Positions 45,161 through 53,928 of a stretch of 64,000 nucleotides of DNA are shown piece after piece. Position 1 is the stretch's first letter. Every line of letters starts with the position of its first letter. A program made the translations under genes and the position numbers. Where the stretch lies: NCBI GenBank assembly GCA_030426085.1, contig JAUHYW010000050.1, positions 1 to 64,000 of the forward strand, read 5' to 3'. The notes beneath the pieces are model-generated. The model searched no databases. It was not told the DNA's origin and worked only from the letters and a program-made list of their open reading frames with translations. This DNA is from a bacterium. Its GTDB lineage: Bacteria; Myxococcota_A; Bradymonadia; UBA7976; UBA1532.

Positions 45161-46765
45161 ATGGCCGCAGACACCTTCACCGAGGCCGAGTGGGCGCGCA
45201 TCTTCGCGCTGATGGAGACCCGGGGCGAGGCCTTCGGGCTGCCCGCCCGGCGGGACGACTCGGTCGTGCTCGGCTCGTGGAACATCCGCAAGCTCGGCCC
45301 CGACCGCCGGGGGGCCGAGACGTGGCGCTTCCTGGCGCAGACCGTCGATCGCTTCGACCTGCTCGCGGTGCAGGAGGTCATGGACGACATCGGCGGCTTG
45401 CAGCGGCTGCGGCGTGATCTGGGCGGCTACGGGGTGCTGTGCTCCGACATCACCGGCCAGACGCCGGGCGCCTCGACCGGCATGCCCGAGCGGCTCGCCT
45501 TCCTCTACCGCGAGGCCACCGTCGAGCGGACCGAGGTCGCCTCGGACATCTCGGTCGACAAGGCCGATGTCGTCGAGACGCTCATCGAGCACCACCACGA
45601 CTTCCTGCGGGCGTTCTTCGGGGCCGGCGAGCAGTACGCCGAGGACAAGGCCCGCTACGAGATGTACCGGCGCTACCTCGACGCCCGCGAGCAGCACGCG
45701 GGCCACGTCCGCCAGATCGAAGCGTTCAACGCCGCGGCCGAGAAGGCCGGGCTCGACCTGCCCGCGCTGCCCCTGCCGCCCGAGCCGGTGCCGGTGCCCG
45801 CCGCCCGACCGCCCCGGGTCGAGTCGGTGCACCTGCCCCGCTTCGTGACCTTCATCCGCCAGCCGCAGTGCGCCAGCTTCCGGGTGCGCGGGGCGGGCCG
45901 CGACGACGCCTACGAGTTCCTGGCGGTGAACGCGCACCTGCTCTACGGCAGCGATCCCAACGAGCGCAAATGGGAGTTCGACGCGCTGATGAACTGGCTC
46001 GTGAACCGGGCCTGCTCGCCCGAGCGCATGATGTATCGCGACATCCTGCTCTTCGGCGACCTGAACCTCAGCCGGGCCGAGACGGCCACCGGGCGGGTGC
46101 AGCTCTTCGATGAGATCAAGGCGCTCAACGGTCGCTTGCAAGAGCGGGTCAGCGGGGCCCGGGCCAACTTCCCGCTGCTCGACGGGCACCCCCGGCCGCC
46201 GATCTATGCCGGGGATCGAGCCCGGCTGGACGCCGCCAACGAGGCCGAGCGCCGCGCCCGGGGGCTGGCCGACGGGGCCCACGCCGCGTGGAGCGCCCAC
46301 CTCGAGGGCAAGCCCAACAAGGGCCGCACCAAGGCCTCCCGGGCCAACTACGCCGCCTGGGTCGAAGAGCTGGCCCGGCTCGACGGCGCCCGGCGACAGG
46401 CCAACGACGTCTGGCGCCGCACCCGCAAGGCCGCCGCCGAGCTGCGGCCCGTGCTGCGGACCAACGCGCCTCGGACCCAGACCTACGATCACATCGGTAT
46501 CATCGGGTTCGACGCGCGCTTGCCCGACTACTGGCAGAACGCCGACGCCGGGGTGACCCCCGGGGGGTACGACTACGGCGTGTTCGACTTCGTGGGCCTC
46601 TTCGCCGAGGCGGTGCTCGAGCAGCCGTGGAGCGCGCTGCGATCGCGGCAGCGGCGGGACTTCGTCGATCGCTTCGAGCACGAGGTGAGCGATCACGTCC
46701 CCATCTGGATCCGGCTGCCGCTGCCCGAGGGGCCGCCCACCTGGAAGGCGGACGGAGAGGGATAG
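45161..46765 (+). CDS. endonuclease/exonuclease/phosphatase (EEP, DNase I-like) fold protein with two helical insertions
   Basis: A 534-residue protein, about twice the core EEP size. EEP motifs in order: GSWNIRKLG (38-46), LLAVQEV with catalytic Glu, VNAHLLYG, FGDLNLSR, YDHIGIIG and DHVPIWI at the end. Between them are two charged helical insertions, at about 145-225 (EDKARYEMYRRYLDAREQHA) and about 350-440. No signal peptide, so cytoplasmic. The enzyme class covers DNases, RNases, phosphoinositide phosphatases and CdtB toxins; the insertions give no clue which. The ATG at 45161 follows GAGGAG. Convergent with the vWA lipoprotein (10-bp gap). Confidence 0.83.
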   Translation: MAADTFTEAEWARIFALMETRGEAFGLPARRDDSVVLGSWNIRKLGPDRRGAETWRFLAQTVDRFDLLAVQEVMDDIGGLQRLRRDLGGYGVLCSDITGQTPGASTGMPERLAFLYREATVERTEVASDISVDKADVVETLIEHHHDFLRAFFGAGEQYAEDKARYEMYRRYLDAREQHAGHVRQIEAFNAAAEKAGLDLPALPLPPEPVPVPAARPPRVESVHLPRFVTFIRQPQCASFRVRGAGRDDAYEFLAVNAHLLYGSDPNERKWEFDALMNWLVNRACSPERMMYRDILLFGDLNLSRAETATGRVQLFDEIKALNGRLQERVSGARANFPLLDGHPRPPIYAGDRARLDAANEAERRARGLADGAHAAWSAHLEGKPNKGRTKASRANYAAWVEELARLDGARRQANDVWRRTRKAAAELRPVLRTNAPRTQTYDHIGIIGFDARLPDYWQNADAGVTPGGYDYGVFDFVGLFAEAVLEQPWSALRSRQRRDFVDRFEHEVSDHVPIWIRLPLPEGPPTWKADGEG

Positions 46766-46775
46766 CAGGCTCCGA

Positions 46776-48197
46776 TCAGGGCGCCGCCATCTCTTCGCAC
46801 GGCGGAGGGATGGCCTGCTCGATGCGATCCGCGAGGGCGGCGTACAGGTCGTCCATGGGGTCGTCGTCACACAGCGAGACGCAGCCCGGATCGCCCACCC
46901 TCTCGCAGGCGATCCCGTCGAGGGCCGCGGCGACTTCGTGGTAGCGATAGCCCGAGAAGCGGGCGCCGCCGTCTGTGTCGCAGACCGGCTCGACCTCGCC
47001 GAGGCAGCGGCCCTCGGGGCAGCACATGTCGTCGATCCGGCCCCGACGCTCCCCGAAGTCGTCATCGTCGAGGCACTCCGGCGACGTCACCCCCGGGTTG
47101 TGGGACACCGGGAAGCCGCCCTCGGTGTAGAGCCGGGGCGCGGCGAAGGCGCCCACCACGACCTGGGCCGGCGAGCGCTTGCGGCTGCGCAGGAAGGCGA
47201 CGTAGTCCTCGACGGGCACCAGATCGTCGCGGAACCACTCGCACGCGTTGTTCTCGGTGCGCGGGATCTCACAGCGCTCGGCGCACTCGTCGGGCGGCAG
47301 GTTGCCGCACTCGCTCGCGTAGCACCGGGCCGGTGTCGCGTCGCCGCACAGCTCGGCGTCGCCGAACCCGTCGGGGATGCCGTCGCCATCCGCGTCGAGG
47401 GGGCCGTACTTGCAGATCGCGCGCCGGCTGCGGGCGGGGTTGTCGGCCGGCGCGGCGCAGTCGTTCTCGTCGCTGAGCAGGACCACCGCCAGCGCCGCCT
47501 CGGGCCGCAGGAAGTCGGGGGTGGCGCCGCACCGCGGGTCGTAGCGGCCGTCGGCGCAGCAGTCACCGAACGCCTCGGCGTTGGGGCCCTCGCAGCTCAG
47601 CCCGATGCGCATGGCCTCCAGCCCCTTCTCGAAGCCGTCGCCCTGGGTGCCGAGCGTCACGAGGCAGCGGTAGTGGCGCGCCCGCTCCTCGGCGTCGGGC
47701 AGGACCCGGGCGTCGAGGATGGGCGAGAGCGCGCCCTCCTGGACCAGCGCCTGGCAGTCCTCGGTGTCGGGGATGTCCGGTCGGCCGTCGGGGTCGACGC
47801 AGTTGAGGGAGGGCACCGGCAGCGCGGGCTCGGCGACGAATCGGCCCCGGTCGGGGTTGCCCGGGCTGATGTCGGTCGAGACCACCGCCGCCCGCCAGTC
47901 GACGCCCATCTCGGTGAGGCGGGTGTCGAGCGCGGCGAACTGAGCGGCGAAGGCGCCCTGCTCCTCGCACATCGACCCCGAGTTGTCGACGACGAGCAGC
48001 AGGTCGAGCGCGGCCGGCCCGGTGCGGCAGACGACCTCCTGGGGGCCGCCGTCGGCGCCGGGGCCCCCGTCCTGGTCGCCGGTGACGCCGCCCGAGCCCC
48101 CGGAGCCGCCCGAGCCGTTGTTGGAGCCGGCCGGAATACAGCCGACGGTGAAGAGCAGGCCGGCGGCGAGCAGCCGGACGAGGTGAGGGTCGATCAT
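46776..48197 (-). CDS. lipoprotein with a von Willebrand factor A domain
   Basis: A 473-residue predicted lipoprotein, lipobox TVGC (Cys20), then a Gly/Ser/Asp tether (24-52). The vWA MIDAS is DNSGS (Asp71, Ser73, Ser75) after LLLVV, and AVVLLSDENDC is the later strand with metal-coordinating Asp. At about 250 the chain carries many Cys (more than 20 in all) and a single TSP3-like loop DADGDGIPDG. A surface adhesion or complex-assembly role is likely. The start has GGAGG at 7 bases. It lies 126 bp downstream of the FGE-like lipoprotein gene on the same strand. Confidence 0.85.
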   Translation of the reverse strand: MIDPHLVRLLAAGLLFTVGCIPAGSNNGSGGSGGSGGVTGDQDGGPGADGGPQEVVCRTGPAALDLLLVVDNSGSMCEEQGAFAAQFAALDTRLTEMGVDWRAAVVSTDISPGNPDRGRFVAEPALPVPSLNCVDPDGRPDIPDTEDCQALVQEGALSPILDARVLPDAEERARHYRCLVTLGTQGDGFEKGLEAMRIGLSCEGPNAEAFGDCCADGRYDPRCGATPDFLRPEAALAVVLLSDENDCAAPADNPARSRRAICKYGPLDADGDGIPDGFGDAELCGDATPARCYASECGNLPPDECAERCEIPRTENNACEWFRDDLVPVEDYVAFLRSRKRSPAQVVVGAFAAPRLYTEGGFPVSHNPGVTSPECLDDDDFGERRGRIDDMCCPEGRCLGEVEPVCDTDGGARFSGYRYHEVAAALDGIACERVGDPGCVSLCDDDPMDDLYAALADRIEQAIPPPCEEMAAP

Positions 48198-48323
48198 GAC
48201 GGTCCTCCGAGCTCGATAGGTGATGAGGCGGTTCAGAGCGGTCTGTCACATATACCGCAGTCGGGCGTGGAGCTGACGGTATTGGCCGGGTACGGCGTGC
48301 AGCGGGCGTGCCGGGCGGCCCGC

Positions 48324-49511
48324 TCACTCCGGCGGGCAGTACTCGGCGTCGTACAGCTTGATCGCCAGCCGCAGCCCGATCTCGACCGGGGCGACCTCGT
48401 CCAGCGCCAGCCCGGTGCGGCGCATGACGTTGACGAACTCCGGGCCCTTGCTCCACGCGCCGCCCCGGGCGAGGCGCTCGAAGTCGGGCGAGGTGAACGG
48501 GATGAGCCCCACCGGGTCGACCGGCGGATCGGCGCCGTCGTCCAGCGCCGGGTAGGACCGCCGCTGGTCGAAGACCCACTCGGCGACGTTGCCCAGCAGA
48601 TCGTGCAGGCCCAGCGGGTGCTGGGGCAGGCCCGAGCCCGATCCGGGGCCGTCGAGCGGGTCGGCGGCGACCGGGCGGGGGCCCTCGGGCGCGCAGTGAT
48701 GGGCGATCTGCCCCAGGAGCGCGGCGTTGCCGTCGAAGCCATCGCATCCCAATGGCACCGCGTCGCATCGCAGGTCGAGCGGGTGGAAGATCGAGGCGCT
48801 GTCGAGCCGGGCGGCGTACTCCCACTCGGCCTCGGTCGGCAGCCGGAAGCCTTCGCACTCGAACCACGGCTCGGCCCGCTCGGCCTCGGGGTTGCCCGGG
48901 TCGATCGGGGCCTGCCAGCGCACGCTGTCGCAGCGATAGTCGGCGTCGAGCCGCTGATCGGGGCAGTCGAGCGCGTAGCACGGCGCGAGGCAGGCCGCCT
49001 CGCTGGCGAGGTTGGCGAACACCGCCGCCGCCGACCAGCTCAGCCCGTGGATCGGGCAGTCGTCGCCCTCGCAGCACGTCGGGCCGGGGCACAGCTCGGC
49101 GCCGGGCGGCGGGTCGTCCCGGCCGACCCGCCGCATCACCGCGTCCCACTGGCGGCGGGTCACCTCGGTGCGCATCAGCCCGAAGCCCCGCCCGATGCGG
49201 ACCAGGCGGGCGTCGTAGCTCAGCGCGTCGGCCCGGTTCTGGGCCACGTCGACGATGAGCCGTCGGCAGTCGGGCGGGCGGCCGAGGCAGACGTCCTGCG
49301 GCTCGAGGGTGGCGAAGGGGATCGCCTCGCCGGCCACCGGCACCACGAAGGGCTCGTCCCGGGGCTGCCAGCGCACCGCGCAGCTCTGCGCCGCGGCGGG
49401 GGTGCCGGCGTCGGGCAGGCCGGCGGCGTCCTCTGGGGGCGGGGGCAGGGGATCGAGCGGTTGCAGGCCGCAGCCGGCCAGCACGAGCAGGGCGAGGGGG
49501 GCGAGGCGCAT
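48324..49511 (-). CDS. lipoprotein with a formylglycine-generating-enzyme-like (SUMF1) domain
   Basis: A 395-residue predicted lipoprotein, lipobox VLAGC (Cys14). The FGE-sulfatase fold shows GLMRTEVTRRQWDAVM, the GLSWSAAAVFAN helix, FRLPTEAEWEYAAR, LHDLLGNVAEWVFD and RLARGGAWSKG, all in family order. The Cu-binding Cys pair of genuine FGE is not obvious at the C-terminus, so it is more likely a binding or structural member, as with many secreted SUMF1-like proteins. It lacks the GFRL final strand and ends LAIKLYDAEYCPPE instead. The ATG at 49511 gives the signal peptide directly; the in-frame upstream start at 49574 does not. Confidence 0.85.
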   Translation of the reverse strand: MRLAPLALLVLAGCGLQPLDPLPPPPEDAAGLPDAGTPAAAQSCAVRWQPRDEPFVVPVAGEAIPFATLEPQDVCLGRPPDCRRLIVDVAQNRADALSYDARLVRIGRGFGLMRTEVTRRQWDAVMRRVGRDDPPPGAELCPGPTCCEGDDCPIHGLSWSAAAVFANLASEAACLAPCYALDCPDQRLDADYRCDSVRWQAPIDPGNPEAERAEPWFECEGFRLPTEAEWEYAARLDSASIFHPLDLRCDAVPLGCDGFDGNAALLGQIAHHCAPEGPRPVAADPLDGPGSGSGLPQHPLGLHDLLGNVAEWVFDQRRSYPALDDGADPPVDPVGLIPFTSPDFERLARGGAWSKGPEFVNVMRRTGLALDEVAPVEIGLRLAIKLYDAEYCPPE

Positions 49512-49603
49512 GGCGGCACTTCCGATCGCAGGGTGACCGGTCGAGGGTAGCGCGGGCCGGGCTGCGGGTTGCAATCGCCCGGCGCTTGCCGCACCGTCCG
49601 GCC

Positions 49604-50944
49604 ATGCAGACCGACCCCACGCATCGCCCGCCCCAGATTCGGATCCGCAGTGAGATCGGCGCCTTGAGAGAGGTCGTCGTGCACCGCCCCGGGCCCGAGA
49701 TCGCCCGGATGACCCAGCACGAGCTGGAGCGGCTGCTCTTCGACGATCTGCTCTCGCCCACCGAGACCGGCCGGGAGCACGACGTCATGACCGACGTGCT
49801 GCGCGGCGCCGGGGCCCGGGTGCACGAGGTCTCCCGCCTGCTCGCCCGGGGGTTGAGCCGGGCCCCGCGGGCCTCGCGGGCGGCGCTGCTGCGGCGGATC
49901 TGCGCCTCGGCCGGCGCTCCGGGGCTGGCGCCGCTGCTCGGCGAGTGGGACGCCGAGCGGCTGGCCCTGGGGCTGGTCGCGGGGGTCTTCTGGCACGAGC
50001 TGAAGGGCGCGCCCCAGACGCTCGGCCGCCTGCGGGCCGGGCTCTTCGACCCGACCGACATGGCGCTGCGGCCGGTGCCCAACCTGATGTTCATGCGCGA
50101 CCCGGCGATGGTCATCGACGATCAGGTGGTCATCAACCGCATGGGCCGCCCGGCGCGGGCCCGGGAGGCGGTGCTGGTCGGCTTCGCCCTGCGCTGGGGG
50201 CTGCCCGGGGGCTACGGGCCCCGGCTGACACCGCTGACCGAGGACGATCACTTCGGTAAGCGCAACTGCACCGTCGAGGGGGGCGACCTGCTGGTCATCT
50301 CGCCCGAAGTGGTGCTGGTCGGCTGCTCGGAGCGCACGACGGCCCTGGGCATCGAGCGGCTGGCTCATGAGGTTCTCTTCCCCAACCAGCCGGCGCTGAA
50401 GCGGGTCTACGCGGTGCTGATGCCCGAGCTGCGCTCGATCATGCACCTCGACACGCTGCTGACCCAGGTCGACGCCGAGCTGTTCCTGGGGCACGCGCCG
50501 CTGGTGGCCGGCGGCCCGGGGCACCTGGGGCAGCCGCCGCTGCGGGTGGCCCGGCTCGAGCGCGACGTGGCGCCGACGCTGATCGGGGGTACGGTGCTCG
50601 ACATCCTGCGCGAGGAGCTGGGCATGGGGGTCGAGCTGGTGCCTTGTGGGGGCGACGATCCGGTCCAGCAGGAGCGCGAGCAGTGGACCGACGGGGCCAA
50701 CGCGGTGTGCCTCGGGCCGGGACACATCCTGCTCTACAGCCGCAACGTGGGCACCATCGAGGCCCTGGCCCGGCGGGGCTTCACCGAGGTGCGGCTGAGC
50801 GCGGTGCAGCCGGCCGACGAGCGGGCGGGGCTGATCGCCGAGGCGATGGATCACCCGCGGGTCGTCTTCGGGTTCACCGGCTCGGAGCTGTGCCGGGCCC
50901 GGGGCGGCGGGCGGTGCCTGACGATGCCGCTGCACCGGGCGTAG
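49604..50944 (+). CDS. arcA: arginine deiminase
   Basis: A 446-residue enzyme that hydrolyses L-arginine to citrulline and ammonia. The active-site residues stand in the family order: Asp166 in FMRDP, Glu225 in EGGD, His281 and Asp283 in HLDT, and the nucleophile Cys438 in GRCLTMPL, close to the Pseudomonas ADI numbering (D166, E224, H278, D280, C406). No arcB, arcC or arcD lies in the window, so it is not part of a full arginine deiminase pathway operon here. The ATG at 49604 was preferred over an upstream TTG. Its stop is 3 bases before the start of a Ser/Thr kinase gene. Confidence 0.93.
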   Translation: MQTDPTHRPPQIRIRSEIGALREVVVHRPGPEIARMTQHELERLLFDDLLSPTETGREHDVMTDVLRGAGARVHEVSRLLARGLSRAPRASRAALLRRICASAGAPGLAPLLGEWDAERLALGLVAGVFWHELKGAPQTLGRLRAGLFDPTDMALRPVPNLMFMRDPAMVIDDQVVINRMGRPARAREAVLVGFALRWGLPGGYGPRLTPLTEDDHFGKRNCTVEGGDLLVISPEVVLVGCSERTTALGIERLAHEVLFPNQPALKRVYAVLMPELRSIMHLDTLLTQVDAELFLGHAPLVAGGPGHLGQPPLRVARLERDVAPTLIGGTVLDILREELGMGVELVPCGGDDPVQQEREQWTDGANAVCLGPGHILLYSRNVGTIEALARRGFTEVRLSAVQPADERAGLIAEAMDHPRVVFGFTGSELCRARGGGRCLTMPLHRA

Positions 50945-50947
50945 AGC

Positions 50948-52531
50948 ATGGCGCGGGGGGGCGAGCCGGCCGACGAGCGGCTGGCGGCGGGCACCGTGCT
51001 CGACCTCGGCCGGCGCTACCGGATCGAGCGCTTCCTGGGCGCCGGTGGCTTCGCCGAGGTGTATCAGGCGACCGAGCTGGGCATCGGCCGTCCGGTGGCC
51101 CTCAAGCTGCTCGGGGTCGGCCCCCACACCCGCGGCCTGCACAAGCGCCGGTTCTTCCGCGAGGCGCAGGCCGCCGCCCGCATCCGGCATCCGGACGTCG
51201 TCACCATCCTCGAGCACGGGGTGGCCCCCGACGGCCGGCCGTACATCGCCCAGGACTTCCTCGACGGGGCCGATCTGGCCGAGGTGATCGACGCCGAGGG
51301 CCCGCTGAGCCCGCGGCGGGCGATCCCGCTGTTCGTGCGCGGGCTCGACGCCCTCGCCGCGGCCCACGAGGCGGGCGTCGTGCACCGCGACCTCAAGCCG
51401 GCCAACGTCTTCCTCGACCACGCGGGGACCCACCGCGAGCGGCTGGTGCTGCTCGACTTCGGGGTGGCCTTTCTGCACGAGCAGCTCGACGATCGGCTCA
51501 CGGCGACCGGGGGCTACCTGGGCACGCCGCGCTATATGGCCCCGGAGTATGTCGAGCAGCGGGCGGTGGCACCGGCGATGGACGTCTACCAGATGGCGCT
51601 GGTGCTGGTGGAGGCCCTGAGCGGGCGGCCGGTGGTCGACGCGGCCAACGCCTACCAGAGCATGGTGGCCCACGTGAACGGGCGGCTGTCGGTGCCGCTG
51701 TGGCTCGAAGCCAGCGACCTGGGACCGCTGGTGCGGGCGGCGCTGAACCTCGACCCGGCGAAGCGCCCCACCGCCGACGAGCTGCGCGACGGGCTGGCCG
51801 GGATCGACCTCGAAGCGCTGGATCCCGGGCGCATCACGCCCGGGGTCGGGCACGCAGAGACGATCGACTCGGGCGATCTGGCGGTGGCCGAGACGGCCGA
51901 CAGCGACGAGGCAGGCCCGTCGGGCACGGTGCCCACGATGGACGACGCCTGGGTCGAGCTGATCCCCGAAGGCGAGCGGCCCTCGTCGCCCCCGCCGATC
52001 CCCTACGCGGCGTACTTGCAGGGGCGGCCGGCGACCGAGGCGCTGTCGCTGTCGCTCTTTGCCCCCGAGGCGGGCCGGGGCGCGCCGCCGCCGCCCGAGC
52101 GGACCCTCGTCGCGCCGCCTCCACCGAGGCGCCGGGGCCGGGCCTGGATCGCGGCGGTGCTGCTCGTGCTCGGCGTCGGCGCCTTCGCCGCCCTGGATTG
52201 GGGCGTGGCCGATCGGGCGATCATGCCGGACGCCGGCCGGGACGGGGTGCCATCGGATAGCATTTCGGATGCGACCGGGGATGCCATGCCCGCCGCCGGT
52301 GAGGACGCCACCCCGCGGGTCGACGCCTCCCGGGATGCCATCGTCGGGGAGATCGAGATCATCCGCCGGGCCGATGATCCGCAGGGGCGCCCCCGACCGG
52401 ACACCCGCCGCACGCCGCCCGAACCCCCGCGCCCCCGCCCGGTGGACGCCGGCGCCGCCGGGTCGACCGACGGACCGCCCACCGCCGGCGACCTGCTGCG
52501 CTGGCGGCGAGCGGTGCCCGCCGCGCCGTGA
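50948..52531 (+). CDS. membrane Ser/Thr protein kinase with an extracytoplasmic Asp/Pro-rich tail
   Basis: A 527-residue Hanks-type kinase: glycine loop GAGGFAEV (31-38), Lys53 in VALKLL, catalytic HRDLKPAN (Asp148), DFG (170-172) and APE (198-200). A Pro/Ser/Thr-rich linker follows, then one membrane helix at about 398-418 and a low-complexity Asp/Arg/Pro tail. Translation is coupled to arginine deiminase upstream (3 bases between stop and start), so kinase and arginine catabolism may share control; that link is inferred from gene order only. Confidence 0.9.
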   Translation: MARGGEPADERLAAGTVLDLGRRYRIERFLGAGGFAEVYQATELGIGRPVALKLLGVGPHTRGLHKRRFFREAQAAARIRHPDVVTILEHGVAPDGRPYIAQDFLDGADLAEVIDAEGPLSPRRAIPLFVRGLDALAAAHEAGVVHRDLKPANVFLDHAGTHRERLVLLDFGVAFLHEQLDDRLTATGGYLGTPRYMAPEYVEQRAVAPAMDVYQMALVLVEALSGRPVVDAANAYQSMVAHVNGRLSVPLWLEASDLGPLVRAALNLDPAKRPTADELRDGLAGIDLEALDPGRITPGVGHAETIDSGDLAVAETADSDEAGPSGTVPTMDDAWVELIPEGERPSSPPPIPYAAYLQGRPATEALSLSLFAPEAGRGAPPPPERTLVAPPPPRRRGRAWIAAVLLVLGVGAFAALDWGVADRAIMPDAGRDGVPSDSISDATGDAMPAAGEDATPRVDASRDAIVGEIEIIRRADDPQGRPRPDTRRTPPEPPRPRPVDAGAAGSTDGPPTAGDLLRWRRAVPAAP

Positions 52532-52566
52532 CCCCTCAGTAGAGTCCGAAGGCTGCGCCGACGCGC

Positions 52567-52595
52567 TTGACACCCCGAGCCCCGCCCCGGATCCT
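52567..52595 (+). promoter_or_regulatory. candidate promoter of the ATPase-PIN cassette
   Basis: A perfect -35 TTGACA (52567-52572), 17-bp spacer and a weak -10 GATCCT (52590-52595). The start site would be near 52602, 19 bases before the GTG of the ATPase, with AGGAG in the leader. The weak -10 makes it tentative. Confidence 0.35.
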
Positions 52596-52620
52596 GCGCG
52601 CCATCGATAGGAGTCCTGGC

Positions 52621-53928
52621 GTGTTCATCGAGCGGTTCGAGGTACAAGGCTTCAAGAATTTCGTCGAGCCTGTCGTGATCGACGACCTCGGTCCGGTGAA
52701 CGTCATTCACGGCGACAACAACGTCGGCAAGTCGAACCTCCTCGAAGCGATGCATCTGTTCTTTCGGCTGCTGGCCGAGGATGTCGTCGGCCGCTCTCTA
52801 CCTTTCAGCCGCCCGACGGTGCTCTCCGACCGGGACTTCAGACAGACGGGCTACGCCAGCTCGCGGGTCTTCAACCTCTATCGTCCTCGGCCGATCCGGA
52901 TGAACTGTACCTTCACCGTCTCGGAGACGGAGTTGTCTTCGCGTGGGATCGAGTCGCTCTTCGACTGTACGCGGGTGACGGTCGGCGTCGATCTCGTTCG
53001 TCGTGATGGGGCGGTCGAGTATCGTATCTCCCGCTTCGAGTTCGCCGATGGGACGGACGCGACCATCAACGACGGTTCGAAGCGCTTCGCGCATCGCTTC
53101 GCGTTGTTCCTGACCCGGAACTATCTGGCGCAGGACGAGGCATCTCGGCCGACCTTCGCGCTGGTCGACGAGACCCGCGCGATCCGCGGCCTCACGATCG
53201 AGCGTCCGGGGGGGTTGTTGTCGGCGCCCTTGCAACTTCGGCTGTACGACGCCAAGAACAGCCGCGATTCGCTGCGCTTCGCGCGCTGGAAGCTGTTCAC
53301 CGAACTGCTCGGGGAAGCCCTGAACCTATCGGATGATGGGGACTTCGACGTGCTCTACGACCGTCTGGCGGGTGAGGCGGCCCTGTTCTATCAGCACGAT
53401 GGCATCCGCATGGATCTGGATCTGTTCGGCTCCGGCCATCAGCAGGTCGCCGCGCTCCTCGGGCAGCTTCTGACGACCGATGCGTCGTTTGTTGCGATCG
53501 AAGAGCCCGAGTGCAACCTCCGCTACGCCTTGCAGGTCAAAGTGCGCGACACGCTCGCCCGGATCGCGGACGACGAGGCGGGGCCGAGCCAGCTCTTCGT
53601 CACCAGTCATTCGCCGGCCTTCGAGACGGGTGAGTGGTTCTATGGCATGGCGTGCGATGACGGCACGCCGCGTCTGGAACGACGGCCCAGGGCCGAGGCG
53701 CCGATGTTCACCGGATTGAGCAACGCGCCGCTGCCGCCCACGGCGGACCACGCCCGCCGCAGCTATGTGACGGGTGATGGGCTGGTCGAGGTGCCGCCGT
53801 TCGTGCTCGAGGCGCTCGAACTGCCCGACGGCGGAGGCGTGTTCTTCGCGGTCCGCCGGGAGGATGGCATCGTCGAGATGCTCAGTCACCGCCAGTTCAT
53901 GAAGCTCGGCGGGTTCGACGATGGATGA
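52621..53928 (+). CDS. ABC/SMC-like AAA ATPase (AAA15/AAA21 type), ATPase of a two-gene nuclease cassette
   Basis: A 435-residue ATPase. Walker A is GDNNVGKSN (31-39, Lys37) after the RecF/OLD-like opening IERFEVQGFKNF. FGSGHQQ (269-275) stands at the signature-motif position, Walker B is AIEEPECNL (Glu294-Glu295), and the switch His330 is in VTSHSPAF. This is the layout of ATPases of the PARIS AriA, PtuA and OLD type in phage defence. It has no nuclease domain of its own. GTG start with GGAG. Third-position GC is visibly lower than in neighbours (for example codons TAT, CGT, TCT), which suggests horizontal transfer. It overlaps the next gene by 8 bases. Confidence 0.83.
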   Translation: MFIERFEVQGFKNFVEPVVIDDLGPVNVIHGDNNVGKSNLLEAMHLFFRLLAEDVVGRSLPFSRPTVLSDRDFRQTGYASSRVFNLYRPRPIRMNCTFTVSETELSSRGIESLFDCTRVTVGVDLVRRDGAVEYRISRFEFADGTDATINDGSKRFAHRFALFLTRNYLAQDEASRPTFALVDETRAIRGLTIERPGGLLSAPLQLRLYDAKNSRDSLRFARWKLFTELLGEALNLSDDGDFDVLYDRLAGEAALFYQHDGIRMDLDLFGSGHQQVAALLGQLLTTDASFVAIEEPECNLRYALQVKVRDTLARIADDEAGPSQLFVTSHSPAFETGEWFYGMACDDGTPRLERRPRAEAPMFTGLSNAPLPPTADHARRSYVTGDGLVEVPPFVLEALELPDGGGVFFAVRREDGIVEMLSHRQFMKLGGFDDG

